A program made the position numbers and the translations under genes. This document shows positions 17,342 to 26,326 of a DNA stretch of 64,000 nt, one piece after another (position 1 is the first letter of the stretch; each line of letters opens with the position of its first letter). Where the stretch lies: contig JADKBB010000009.1 of the NCBI GenBank assembly GCA_016715195.1, positions 65,627 through 129,626 of the forward strand. Reading direction: 5' to 3'. The notes below the pieces were generated by a model, which searched no databases, was not told the origin of the DNA, and saw only the letters and a program-made list of their open reading frames with translations. This DNA comes from Candidatus Villigracilis proximus (lineage in GTDB: Bacteria; Chloroflexota; Anaerolineae; Anaerolineales; Villigracilaceae).

Positions 17342-18112
17342 TTGAAAATCATCGCATGTATCAAGCAAGTGCCCGACTCTGAGGCCAAAGTAACGGCCGC
17401 AGACGGGAAAGTATCCTGGGGAGATGCGCCGTTGGTCATCAACCCGTTCGACGAATACGCAGTGGAAGGCGCGCTTCAACAGAAGGAAGCGTCAGGCGGC
17501 ACAGTCACCGTGCTGTGCGTCGGCCCCGAATCAGCCAAAGACGCGCTCAAACACGCCCTTGCCATGGGTGCAGATGAAGCTGTGCTCATCTCAGACGCAG
17601 CACTCGCCGAATTAGACACCGTCGGCGCGGCGCGCGTACTGGCGGCTGCCATCAACAAAGTTGGCGGCGCAGACATGGTTGTCTTCGGCCGTCAGACCCT
17701 CGACAACGGCGCAGGCCTGACCCCCGCGCAGACCGCTCGTGTTCTCGGGTGGCCGATGCTTGGGTTGGCCGGCCAGATCAAAGTCGACGGTGGAAGCGTG
17801 ACCGTGGAACGAGTCATCGAAGAAGGCCGGCAAACCGTCAGCGCAAAATTGCCCGCCGTGCTCAGCGTCGTCCAAAGTATTGGCGAACCGCGCTACCCAT
17901 CCTTCATGGGCATCCGCAAAGCCTCGAAGGCCACCATCCCCGTTTGGTCGCTCGCGGATATTAACGCCGCCGCGCCCGCCGCCATCATCACGCGCACCGA
18001 GTTGATGAACCCGCCCGCGCGCGAAACCACGGTCGAAATGATCGCCGGCGAAACCCCGGCCGAGATCGCTGAAAAACTCGCCGACAAAATTCTCGCGGAG
18101 AAAGTGCTATGA
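17342..18112 (+). CDS. etfB: Electron transfer flavoprotein beta subunit
   Basis: The 256-residue subunit binds AMP (or a second FAD in bifurcating types) and pairs with EtfA to carry electrons from acyl-CoA dehydrogenases. KIIACIKQVPDSEA at the N-terminus and GADMVVFGRQTLDNGAG are family landmarks. The start is TTG at 17342, 7 nt behind AAGGAGAAG. It overlaps etfA by 4 nt (ATGA), implying coupled translation. Whether this Etf is bifurcating needs structural modelling; no fixABCX partners are adjacent. Confidence 0.94.
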   Translation: MKIIACIKQVPDSEAKVTAADGKVSWGDAPLVINPFDEYAVEGALQQKEASGGTVTVLCVGPESAKDALKHALAMGADEAVLISDAALAELDTVGAARVLAAAINKVGGADMVVFGRQTLDNGAGLTPAQTARVLGWPMLGLAGQIKVDGGSVTVERVIEEGRQTVSAKLPAVLSVVQSIGEPRYPSFMGIRKASKATIPVWSLADINAAAPAAIITRTELMNPPARETTVEMIAGETPAEIAEKLADKILAEKVL

Positions 18113-19113
18113 AAACTTTTGTTTATATTGACCACTTCAAAGGCGAAGTGCAGCCCGCTTCATGGGAAGCGCTCGGCCTCGCAAAAACTTTCGGCACAGC
18201 CACCGCTCTCGTTTTTGGTTCAGGGCTCGATGAAATTACAAAAGCCGCTTTTGAATATGGCGCCGATGAAGTGATCGTCGTGGATGATTCAGCGCTGACA
18301 GATTACCGCGCTGAACCGTATGCCTCCACCCTTTCGGCGCTCGCGTCTTCCTCTACCCCAGACCTGATTCTGTTTCCTACGACAGCTCGAACCCGTGAGT
18401 TGGCCGCCATGTCTGCTGTAGACTTAAACACAGGTGTGTTGACTGATGTCACAAAATGTGAAATGAACGGCGAGCAGTTGGTCGCCACCCGCGCCATTTA
18501 CGAAGGTAAAGTTTTAGAGAAGACCGTCTGCTCAGGCAAACCGGTGATGGCGACAATCCCTGCGCGCGCCTTCCCCAAACCCGAACATGTCGCAGGAAAA
18601 ACCGGCACGCTCACCAAAGGCGAAGCCAAAACAGATGCGCTCACAACTGTCCAAGGCTATTCTGCTTCTGAATCCGCAGTAAACCTCGGCGACGCCGGAA
18701 TCATCGTCTCTGGCGGGCGCGGAGTGTCAAATAACCCGTCTCTAGGTCTGGATGAAGCCGCCACCGCCAAGGTCGGCTTTGAAATGGTCGGCGGACTCGC
18801 CTCCCTGCTCGGCGGCGCAGTCGGCGCTTCACGTGCGGCAGTTGATGCCGGCTACATCACCTATTCACATCAAGTGGGTCAAACCGGCAAAGTCGTTTCG
18901 CCTGATCTGTACATCGCCTGTGGTGTCTCTGGCGCCATTCAACACATCGTCGGTATGCGCAATGCAAAAGTCATCGTGGCCATCAATAAAGACGCCGACG
19001 CACCGATCTTCAAAGTTGCACGTTATGGCGTAGTTGGTGACCTGTTTGCGATTGTCCCAGCATTGACCGAGGCGTTGAAAAAAAAATGGGGAAGTAAATT
19101 TAGTGATAAGTAA
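18109..19113 (+). CDS. etfA: Electron transfer flavoprotein alpha subunit
   Basis: The 334-residue subunit has an N-terminal alpha/beta domain and the C-terminal FAD domain with SGGRGVSN, GGAVGASRAAVDAG, SHQVGQTGKVVSPDLYIACGVSGAIQH and INKDADAPIF. These are the canonical FAD-binding residues. The start overlaps the etfB stop. The last codons and the TAA stop are formed by a heptamer repeat (AGTGATA units), so the C-terminus SDK was probably set by repeat insertion or expansion. A strong terminator follows. Confidence 0.95.
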   Translation: MKTFVYIDHFKGEVQPASWEALGLAKTFGTATALVFGSGLDEITKAAFEYGADEVIVVDDSALTDYRAEPYASTLSALASSSTPDLILFPTTARTRELAAMSAVDLNTGVLTDVTKCEMNGEQLVATRAIYEGKVLEKTVCSGKPVMATIPARAFPKPEHVAGKTGTLTKGEAKTDALTTVQGYSASESAVNLGDAGIIVSGGRGVSNNPSLGLDEAATAKVGFEMVGGLASLLGGAVGASRAAVDAGYITYSHQVGQTGKVVSPDLYIACGVSGAIQHIVGMRNAKVIVAINKDADAPIFKVARYGVVGDLFAIVPALTEALKKKWGSKFSDK

Positions 19114-19129
19114 TAAGTGATAAGTAAAA
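19102..19129. repeat. Heptamer tandem repeat over the etfA stop codon
   Basis: Four units, AGTGATA, AGTAATA, AGTGATA and AGTAAAA, run without gaps and supply the etfA stop. They belong to the same AGTnnnn type as the repeats in cydDC. Confidence 0.8.
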
Positions 19130-19131
19130 AG

Positions 19132-19170
19132 AAAGCCCTCCGAATTCTTGAAGAATTCGGAGGGCTTTTG
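19132..19170 (+). terminator. Terminator after etfA
   Basis: A perfect 18-nt arm (19132-19149) pairs with 19151-19168, ending in TTTT. A-runs on the other side make it usable for the convergent lipoprotein gene too. Confidence 0.9.
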
Positions 19171-19186
19171 TGTAGCTCAATTCTAA

Positions 19187-19588
19187 TTATTGGTTGAAGA
19201 TATCCAACTGTCCAACGACTTCGCTGCCTGCGCAACCAACGGCCTTGACATCATAAGTTCCGGCAGGAATGTTTTTGAGAACAAACTTTTCGGTCGACGG
19301 AATGGTATTACCTTCCAGTTGATCAACACCCCAGGCTTCCTGTCCAGCGGGAGATAAATACAACTCGCAAATTTCTTCCTCACCTGTGTTGGTGAAAGAG
19401 AACTCGGCGACAACGTCTCCGCCTTCAGCGGGGGCTTCAACTTCTTCCGGAGCTTCGGTGGATTCGGCGGAAGCAGCGTCCATTTCTTCTGAACCGGCAT
19501 CTGAATCAGATGCGCAGGCAGAAACACTCAAAACCATGGCAATGCTTAGTAAAAATACGAACACGAACTTAAGATTTAGTGACTTCAA
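19187..19588 (-). CDS. Secreted lipoprotein with Glu/Ala-rich linker and beta domain
   Basis: The 133-residue protein starts with a signal peptide ending in the lipobox LSVSAC, so Cys25 would be lipidated. A 35-residue acidic linker (SEEMDAASAESTEAPEEVEA) is followed by a compact domain with FTNTGEEEICELYLSP and two further Cys (EEICEL, VGCAGS) that could form a disulfide. The start is TTG at 19588 behind AGAGG. The domain resembles small surface proteins found in Anaerolineae-type genomes, but no function is known to me. Confidence 0.75.
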   Translation of the reverse strand: MKSLNLKFVFVFLLSIAMVLSVSACASDSDAGSEEMDAASAESTEAPEEVEAPAEGGDVVAEFSFTNTGEEEICELYLSPAGQEAWGVDQLEGNTIPSTEKFVLKNIPAGTYDVKAVGCAGSEVVGQLDIFNQ

Positions 19589-19824
19589 TTTATTTCCTCT
19601 TTGTTAGATTTTTATTGCGGGCGCAGATAATACCACAATACCCTTTTGACCTATCGAAAAACTGCCTTCTGGAAGATGAGAGTTTACTAAGTAACCCAAG
19701 TTACTGCCTTTAGAAAAAGAGTCTGCACCAATTTCTTTTGAACCGCGGAATTTTCTGAGTTTTATTACCCAGTGAATTATAGAGAAGGTTTTCATGTAGC
19801 AACTTGAGTTAAGTAGGGTTTTAT

Positions 19825-20367
19825 TCACTCGTCCATAAACCCGGCGGGTGGAATTCCCAAGGCTTGAATCAATCGCGCCCAATAATTGACTTGCGCGGCG
19901 GTACTGGCGAGAATAACAAACTCTCGCTCGGTAAAAGCAGATTTAACCCGCTCAACCAACTCAGGCTGGAATTTCAATGGCGTTTGCGAAATGACGCGTG
20001 TGTAAACGATAGCCAGTTTCTCACGTTCTGAAAAAGTAGGTACCCTATCAATATCTCCGCGCAGGGCTTCGGCTTCTTCGTCTGTAATTCCATGCTGGCG
20101 GTGCTCATATGAATTCATGTCAATGCAAAACGGGCAGGCCGCCGCGTGTGAAGCCGTCATCCGAATCAGTTTGAGCATACGCTGATTCATTTGTCCGTCT
20201 TCATGGGCTACCAGTGCTTCCATGATGCCTGAGCCAATTGCGGCTTTGGGGTACCAGGCTAATATCCGCGCGGGGAGCATGGTTTTGCCGGTTATTCTTT
20301 CTGAAATTAAGATGCCAAGTTTTAGAAAGAAGGGAATGTGTTTTGGTTGATTGATGAATGTTTCCAT
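19825..20367 (-). CDS. AhpD-like carboxymuconolactone decarboxylase family protein
   Basis: The 180-residue all-helical protein has the CMD/AhpD redox motif ACPFCIDMNSYEHR (CxxC followed by a conserved acid and His). Family members act as peroxidase-linked disulfide reductases or uncharacterised oxidoreductases. The ATG at 20367 follows GGAG; the frame is open to 20445 but that part is a terminator. Its gene follows a dienelactone hydrolase on the same strand with a terminator in between, so it is a separate unit or an attenuated operon. Confidence 0.85.
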   Translation of the reverse strand: METFINQPKHIPFFLKLGILISERITGKTMLPARILAWYPKAAIGSGIMEALVAHEDGQMNQRMLKLIRMTASHAAACPFCIDMNSYEHRQHGITDEEAEALRGDIDRVPTFSEREKLAIVYTRVISQTPLKFQPELVERVKSAFTEREFVILASTAAQVNYWARLIQALGIPPAGFMDE

Positions 20368-20393
20368 ATTGTCTCCGGCCTTATTGTAAAACA

Positions 20394-20445
20394 ATGACAC
20401 AAAGAGAGTTGGAGGCCAATTGGATTCCCACTCTCTTTGTGTCAT
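20394..20445 (-). terminator. Terminator of the dienelactone hydrolase gene
   Basis: The 16-nt arms ATGACACAAAGAGAGT (20394-20409) and its complement (20430-20445) flank a 20-nt loop directly after the stop codon of the minus-strand hydrolase gene. Confidence 0.75.
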
Positions 20446-20448
20446 ACA

Positions 20449-21363
20449 TTAATGGTGCTGGTGACTGGCTGAACCAAATGCATGTTCATAAGCAAGCATG
20501 GCGTAGTAATACCAGTCAAATTCTGCGGCATAAGAAATCGATTTCCCATTGCGTGAGGAAGGCGCATTCTTGAGGTTTTCATCAAGGAATTCCAGCATCT
20601 CTGTCCACGCCTTGCCCTGCGCCCCACCAGCTTGAATTCCTGCGACATCTTCAACAAAGGCATGTGGTTGATCGGCGTAAATGGATACTGTATGGGTTAT
20701 GTCAGCCTCAGTGAGTGCATCATCAAAAGCCTGCACTTCTTCCACAGGAATCGATTGATCTGCATCGCCGAAAATTCCCAAAAGAGGACCTGGTAAATTC
20801 TTTAAGACTTCGGGGTCTGTTTCAGGTGAACCATAAAACACGACTGTCGCGGCCAGTTTGTTATTATGCAAACTATACACGAGTGAGGTCCGCCCGCCGT
20901 AGCAGAATCCTGCAATCGCGATGCGGTTTGCATCCACATCTGATTGGGTTTCAAGCCAGGCATATATGGAATCCAGATCGGCATTGACATCTTCCGGTTT
21001 GGTATTGCTCACAAGATAAATGGCGCGCGGGATCCATGAAGTTGTTGAGCCGCGAAAAGTATCTGGCGCAACGACTATATAGCCTTCTTTCGCCAGCAAA
21101 TCCGCTTTGCCGATGATGGACTCACGCAAGCCAAAGAATTCGTGAATCATGATGACTGTTGGGAATGGTCCCTCGCCTTCTGGCCTGGCGACATAAGCCC
21201 GTACGTCAGGTCCGCCGTTTAGGCCGGGGACTGTGGTGTTCACCAGTGCGTCGAGACGACTCGCGCCGAAGAGTGAGTCTGCGAAAATGCTGAGGGGCAG
21301 GAAAAGAATCAGAATCGCCAGAACAGCTAAAAGTCCAAGCAGGATGCGTTTGAACGTCTTCAT
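20449..21363 (-). CDS. Dienelactone hydrolase family protein, membrane-anchored or exported
   Basis: The 304-residue alpha/beta hydrolase has the nucleophile motif GFCYGG (Cys as in dienelactone hydrolase), a later GDADQSIP acid and DQPHAFVED histidine. The N-terminus has a hydrophobic segment (ILLGLLAVLAILILFLPLSIF), giving export or anchoring. The ATG at 21363 is preceded by AGGAG. Substrate is unknown; family members hydrolyse lactones or esters. It lies divergent to an MFS carrier. Confidence 0.88.
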   Translation of the reverse strand: MKTFKRILLGLLAVLAILILFLPLSIFADSLFGASRLDALVNTTVPGLNGGPDVRAYVARPEGEGPFPTVIMIHEFFGLRESIIGKADLLAKEGYIVVAPDTFRGSTTSWIPRAIYLVSNTKPEDVNADLDSIYAWLETQSDVDANRIAIAGFCYGGRTSLVYSLHNNKLAATVVFYGSPETDPEVLKNLPGPLLGIFGDADQSIPVEEVQAFDDALTEADITHTVSIYADQPHAFVEDVAGIQAGGAQGKAWTEMLEFLDENLKNAPSSRNGKSISYAAEFDWYYYAMLAYEHAFGSASHQHH

Positions 21364-21496
21364 AAAAACTCCTAAAGTGAGATTGTCCAATTATACAGAA
21401 AGGGCCAACCAATATCTATCAAGTTTTAAAATATTAACCTAAAATCAAGAAAAATCAACACGAGAAAGACTTTTTGTTGATTTTATTAAATATTTA

Positions 21497-21524
21497 TTGA
21501 CATTTATTTATTTTTCTGTATAAT
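21497..21524 (+). promoter_or_regulatory. Promoter of the MFS carrier gene
   Basis: TTGACA (21497-21502) and TATAAT (21519-21524) are consensus hexamers with a 16-nt spacer in a very AT-rich intergenic region. Confidence 0.85.
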
Positions 21525-21567
21525 ATATCAATATTTACAAACAAGACTTATGTTTTCTGGAGGTAAA

Positions 21568-22854
21568 ATGGATAATATTAATCAACCTATCCCCCAACGA
21601 TGGGCTGTGAAGTACTACACTATTTTTGCTGGACAGGCTGTTTCACTTTTTGGAAGCGGACTGGTGCAGTTTGCGCTGGTTTGGCACTTAACACAAAAGA
21701 CGGGCTCTGCCACAGTCCTGGCGATGGCGACACTGGTGGCGATGCTGCCGCAGGTTATCCTTGGTCCGCTGGTTGGCGCATTGGTGGATCGCTGGAACCG
21801 CCGGATGATCATGATCGTGGCTGATGCGGGAATAGCAGCTTCAACGGCTGTGCTGGTTTATCTATTTTATACAGGTCAGATCGAGGTCTGGCATATTTAT
21901 TTGGTGATGTTCGTGCGCTCGATTGGCGATGTTTTCCATCATTCTGCGCTTGGAGCCTCCACCGTGTTGTTGGTGCCGTCAGATCAGTTGACACGTGTTT
22001 CGGGCATCAACCAAACTTTGCGCGCAGCGATCAATATTGTTTCGCCTCCCACCGGTGCATTGCTGCTTGGTATTATGCCAATGCAAAGTGTTTTATTTAT
22101 CGACATCGTGACCGCTCTGTTCGGCGTCTTGCCCTTATTGTTCCTGTCCATTCCACAGCCTGTGCGCGAATTGACCGAAGAAGGAAAACACAAGACGAGT
22201 GTTTGGGAAGATATGAAAGAAGGCATTCAATACATCAGGTCGTGGCCGGGATTAATGGCGGTCATTGCTCTGGCTTTGGCATGTAATTTTCTTCTTACAC
22301 CAACCGGCTCACTGATGCCATTACTGGTCACAAAACATTTTGGGCTGGGCGCGCTGGAATTCGGTCTGATGGATTCGATCTGGGCGTTTGGCATGGTGAT
22401 CGGTGGAATCCTGCTTGGTGTATGGGGCGGTTTCAAGAAAAATATCATCACCGCAATGGTGGGTATCATCGGGATTGGCGTGGGCATCACAATTGTTGGA
22501 TTTGCTCCTGCAAACATGTTCTGGCTGGCTGTCGTGGGCATGACAATATCCGGCATTACCAATCCTATTGTGAACGGTCCGCTGGGGGCCATTCTTCAAG
22601 CTTCTGTAAAACCAGAGATGCAGGGCCGTGTTATGGGCGTTGTGATGAGTCTAGCCACGATCATGACACCGTTGAGTCTGGCATTCGCCGGGCCTGTCTC
22701 TGACGTAATCGGAATTCGGACATGGTATTGGGTTGCAGGAATCGCCACTCTGCTGATGGGCATTGGTGGATTCTTCACACCAATCATCATGAATGTTGAG
22801 CAAAATAGAAATGAAAGTTCGCCGCCTTTACCACTTCAGGCTTCAACAGATTGA
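21568..22854 (+). CDS. MFS transporter, macrolide-efflux-like (MefA/DUF894 type)
   Basis: The 428-residue carrier has 12 predicted helices, with the MFS loop LVGALVDRWNRRMIMIVAD after helix 2 and a repeated loop GVWGGFKKN in the second half. The arrangement resembles the enterobactin exporter/macrolide efflux group. The ATG at 21568 is selected because GGAGG sits 6 nt upstream. It has a consensus promoter and its own terminator. It is similar in type to the minus-strand carrier at 34292-35629. The exported substrate is unknown. Confidence 0.88.
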   Translation: MDNINQPIPQRWAVKYYTIFAGQAVSLFGSGLVQFALVWHLTQKTGSATVLAMATLVAMLPQVILGPLVGALVDRWNRRMIMIVADAGIAASTAVLVYLFYTGQIEVWHIYLVMFVRSIGDVFHHSALGASTVLLVPSDQLTRVSGINQTLRAAINIVSPPTGALLLGIMPMQSVLFIDIVTALFGVLPLLFLSIPQPVRELTEEGKHKTSVWEDMKEGIQYIRSWPGLMAVIALALACNFLLTPTGSLMPLLVTKHFGLGALEFGLMDSIWAFGMVIGGILLGVWGGFKKNIITAMVGIIGIGVGITIVGFAPANMFWLAVVGMTISGITNPIVNGPLGAILQASVKPEMQGRVMGVVMSLATIMTPLSLAFAGPVSDVIGIRTWYWVAGIATLLMGIGGFFTPIIMNVEQNRNESSPPLPLQASTD

Positions 22855-22860
22855 GCATCC

Positions 22861-22892
22861 AAAATACCATCCGCTAAGCGGATGGTATTTTC
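22861..22892 (+). terminator. Terminator after the MFS gene
   Basis: Perfect 15-nt arms (22861-22875, 22877-22891) followed by TTTTCTTTTT. Confidence 0.9.
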
Positions 22893-22924
22893 TTTTTATC
22901 AACAGGGTATAATTTTATTCATCA

Positions 22925-24886
22925 ATGAAAAACAATAAATCTACTCACAAAATATCCCCCTACCTTTGGCAGGCGATCTTTCTCCTTATATCAATCGTTA
23001 TTTTTAGCCTGATCCTGATAAATCGTTCACCCAATTTTCTGCGTCCGGTGAGCATGGCGTTACGGACCGGTTTCGGATTGTGATTCCAGGTACTGGATTA
23101 ATCCTATATCTTGCATTTCGCATCCCAAACCGCGTGGGAGATTTTATTGGGATGGCTGTCACTCTTTCACTTTTTGCGATGCCGCTGGCAGGGCTGTGGG
23201 CTTCGGGACAGTCACAGTCAGTTGCCATTAGCGGACTCGTGCCCTTAACAGATGCATCCTTTTACTATTCTGACAGTCTGCGTATCATCACCGGACAGAC
23301 TATTTCAGATTTTTCTGCGATGCGTCCGTTCTTCCCGGGTTTTCTATCGTTTTTAATGAGCATCACAGACCGAAATTTTATGTTCAGTCTGGCAATTATT
23401 ACTCTGATCGCGGCGATCACCATTTACTTTAGTGTGCGCGAGATTCAACGCACACATGGTGCAGAAACAGCTGTCTTTCTGCTTGTCATTCTTTTTCTGT
23501 ATTTCAGACATCATTCAGGAACGAGTCTGTCTGAAACGCTTGGCGTTCCGATCGGGATGCTTGGAATAGGACTGATCTGGCGAGGAATGGAAAAGAACTC
23601 TCAATATCTGGCAATTTTTGGCTTATTTGTGATTGCTTTTTCACTCAATATCCGTCCGGGTGCCATGTTTACCCTGCCTTTCATATTATTGTGGCTGGGA
23701 TGGGTGTTCAAAAAAACAAATGAACATATCTCAATCAAGGTTTTATTTTTGGGAATAATTGTAATTCTTGCAAGTTTTGCATTGAATTCATTTTTCATTC
23801 GATTATTGGCAGGACCGTCTGGAACGGCATTTTCCAACTTCTCATGGGCTTTATACGGACTAGCTTCAGGCGGAAAGTCATATACCTACATTTTTGAAAA
23901 ACACCCTGAAGTTTTTTTGTTGCAAAACCCGGAACAATCTCAAGCCATCTACCGCCTTGCGTTCGACCTTATTATTCACAGCCCTGCTTTATTTATCAAG
24001 GGTATCTTATACGGCTGGTCCATGTTTTTCTCCGACACTGTATACGGCGCTTTTTCATTTCTTGGCGGTGAAAATGCTGTCATCAATACGATCACCCGCT
24101 GGATAATATATACGTTATGCATATTAGGTATTCTGAAATGGTCTCTCAAACCAGATGATCCCTTTAGCGGACTCGTTATCATGGCGACTTTTGGTGTTCT
24201 GGCATCGGTCCCATTTGTGCCGCCCACTGATGCGTATCGAGTGCGCCTTTACGCCGCCTCCATCGGGATTTTGGTCTTCTACCCGGTATGGGACTCTCCT
24301 CATTGTAAGCCGCATCAAAATCGGTCTATTTGCCCAGTCCAACCTGAAGTTTCAAGAGTCAAATAGTACTGCGGTGTTTGGTGCGCTTCTGATTGCCCTG
24401 ATCCTGTGTGGAACCTTAATAACACGCGCCACAAGCCAAACCCCACCGGTATTTAATGCTTTTTCCTGCGCCCCGGATAGCGACAAAATCTTAATTCGTT
24501 TCGATGCGGGAACATCCGTAAATATTATGCGTGAAAAAGACCTGTTTCTCGATTGGATGCCGAACTTTCATCAGGGTCTCTTTAACCAAAGCGTCCACAG
24601 TCTGGCAGATATTCATCTTATTCATTACCTCGAATCGCTTACTTCCCAAACATCCGTTTTTTCTTCGTTGGATTATCTTTCAAATCAATCCGCGCTCATC
24701 ATCATCCCGACTGATCTATTACCTCCACCCGGAACACATATTGGAATATGCGGTCACTGGGAAACAGATCCAAATTTAAAGAAGTATGCTGTTTTTGCCG
24801 CAAAGAGTGTGGTTGGTTTGACACAGGCTGCAAATTCAAATATTGCCACCTCAATAACACGTGGTATAATTCGCCCGCTCAAGTAG
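22925..24886 (+). pseudogene. Polytopic membrane protein (GT-C-like), broken by two frame changes
   Basis: Three frame segments make one plausible protein of about 650 residues. Residues 1-52 (22925-23083, first helix IFLLISIVIFSLILI) run in one frame; the middle (from about 23080 to 24290, many helices) in the next; the C-terminal part (to 24886) returns to the first frame. One missing base near 23078-23083 (restoring GLVIPG) and one extra G in GGG at 24290-24292 (restoring FYPVWTLLIV) would join them. The early TDASFYYSDSLRIITG after the first helices and the polytopic layout resemble GT-C mannosyl/glycosyltransferases, but the family is not certain. Either a decayed gene or an assembly error. 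Confidence 0.65.
24843..24870 (+). promoter_or_regulatory. Promoter of tRNA-Ser
   Basis: TTGCCA (24843-24848) and TATAAT (24865-24870) with a 16-nt spacer and a TGG extension lie inside the 3' end of the preceding gene. Confidence 0.8.
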
Positions 24887-24892
24887 AGAAAT

Positions 24893-24982
24893 GGAGAGGT
24901 CGCGTAGTCTGGCTTAGCGCGCACGCTTGGAAAGCGTGTAACCCACAAAGGTTCGCGGGTTCGAATCCCGCCCTCTCCGCCA
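24893..24982 (+). tRNA. tRNA-Ser (anticodon GGA), CCA encoded
   Basis: Class II fold: acceptor GGAGAGG/CCTCTCC, anticodon stem CACGC/GCGTG with loop TTGGAAA (anticodon GGA), a long variable arm and T-loop GGTTCGAATCC. The discriminator is G and it is followed by a genomic CCA, unlike the other tRNAs in the window. Confidence 0.95.
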
Positions 24983-25020
24983 ACAAAAAGACGTCCCTTT
25001 TCAGGGACGTCTTTTTGTTG
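24981..25020 (+). terminator. Terminator after tRNA-Ser
   Basis: Perfect 18-nt arms (24981-24998 and 25003-25020) containing AAAAAGACGTCCCT and its complement, with a CTTTTTGTTG end. Confidence 0.9.
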
Positions 25021-25044
25021 GCGGTAAATCTTCCCAGTAAAAAC

Positions 25045-25083
25045 AGAAAAAAAAATAGACCTGACAAATTGTCAGGTCTATTT
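25045..25083 (-). terminator. Terminator of the alternative complex III operon
   Basis: On the minus strand, 15-nt arms (25069-25083 and 25053-25067) are followed by a run of nine T residues (A-run at 25047-25055 on the plus strand). Confidence 0.9.
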
Positions 25084-25098
25084 CATAAATATCTTAAA

Positions 25099-25758
25099 TT
25101 ACGGTGTTGGTGTTGGAACAGGTAATGGCTTCCCTGCAAAGACAAATGAAGCGAAGGAAACTGCTTCGGTATGACCGGGCACATCCGCTTTGCTGGTGAC
25201 GAGGAAATCATACAATAATGATTTCTCCCAATTACCAGCGCCAAGGATGTCTGTGCCCTTGGATTCAGCATCAGCACGGCGGGAGCCTGCGATTATGCCG
25301 GCATAACTACTCAGGTCTAACTGGGCGGGAGAAATCGCCACATCCACTGAATGACATGAGACGCAAGCCAACGAGCCGGGATTCCAAAGATTGGGTTCAT
25401 TGAAGAGCGGTTCAACATCAGCAAAGGTTGCTTCACAATTATTTCCATTTGCGTCAACAAATTGGAAAGAGTCAGTTTCCGGTGAATTTGCAGAGACCCA
25501 CGCACCCACCAGATCAGTGGCAACAACGCGACATGCATCACGATCAGATGCGGCTTGTTGTCCATTGCTCATATCCATCGCGGGGAGCGTTGCAGGAATT
25601 AAGGTTGGGATGGGAGTGCGATCAACTGGCTGCGCTGCCTGGTTGCAAGAGAGTGTAACCCCGCAAGCTGACACGTAAACGATACTAAGCCAGATAAAAA
25701 CACCCACAAGGAACACTACGATCGTTCCATAAATATATTTACGTACATCGTCTTTCAT
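25099..25758 (-). CDS. Membrane-anchored monoheme cytochrome c, last gene of the ACIII operon
   Basis: The 219-residue protein has one N-terminal membrane helix (YIYGTIVVFLVGVFIWLSIVYV), a Pro/Thr-rich linker and a single heme motif CVSCH near residue 140. The region around the heme (LFNEPNLWNPGSLACVSCHSVDVAISPAQLDLSSYAGI) looks like a class I cytochrome c domain. The ATG at 25758 is preceded by AAGG. It follows actE by 12 nt, so it probably serves as an extra electron acceptor or an accessory subunit of complex III. It is not one of the standard Act subunits I can name. Confidence 0.75.
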   Translation of the reverse strand: MKDDVRKYIYGTIVVFLVGVFIWLSIVYVSACGVTLSCNQAAQPVDRTPIPTLIPATLPAMDMSNGQQAASDRDACRVVATDLVGAWVSANSPETDSFQFVDANGNNCEATFADVEPLFNEPNLWNPGSLACVSCHSVDVAISPAQLDLSSYAGIIAGSRRADAESKGTDILGAGNWEKSLLYDFLVTSKADVPGHTEAVSFASFVFAGKPLPVPTPTP

Positions 25759-25770
25759 CAAAGACCTTCC

Positions 25771-26326
25771 TTACGGTTGTACTACAACTTTGAGCGTGCG
25801 GATGTAATTGATTACGTCCCAGCGTTCGCGGACGGTAAGGTTCTCACTCAAGGGCGGCATTTGACCAGAGAACTCAACATCAGGAAAAAGCGAGTTGTTC
25901 GGATTAAAAACACCATTGGAGATGGAAAGGAAAAGAGTGCCGTCACTTTTATCTTGAACCAGATCGCTGCCAAGGTTGGAAGGTTTCTTTTTAACCAGGA
26001 AGGCAGAAACGGTTCCATTCCCTTCGCCGGTAGCGCCATGACACATCACACAATGTATTGTGAAGAGTTCCGCACCGCGCAATGGAAATTTCATCTGCGG
26101 GGACCGGATTGGTTGGTGCGCCATTACCTGGGATGTAGGCCGCGCCTTCCACTGGAATGGATTGTGCAGGGACTGCCAGGGGGTTTTCCTGCGTGCCATA
26201 GGAATCCTGAATTTCCATAAAGACAACCCAGTCAATCTTAATCACGTCAAAAGCAAATACTGCTAAAGCGCCGATAACAACGCCGAGTACTGCAAATACG
26301 ACTACGAGCTGCTTGAACAATCTCAT
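25771..26326 (-). pseudogene. actE: actE: monoheme cytochrome c subunit of ACIII, one-base frameshift
   Basis: The first frame from the ATG at 26326 encodes a membrane helix (LVVVFAVLGVVIGALAVFAF) and a Pro-rich stretch ending PADEI. The homologous continuation, in the neighbouring frame, encodes LRGAELFTIHCVMCHGATGEGNG with the heme motif CVMCH and a class I cytochrome c fold down to 25771. Removing one base from AAATTT at 26086-26091 joins the halves as PADEIPLRGAELF. The start overlaps the actD stop (ATGA). ActE is a periplasm-facing cytochrome of alternative complex III. Everything after the shift remains conserved, so a base-calling error is likely. Confidence 0.8.
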
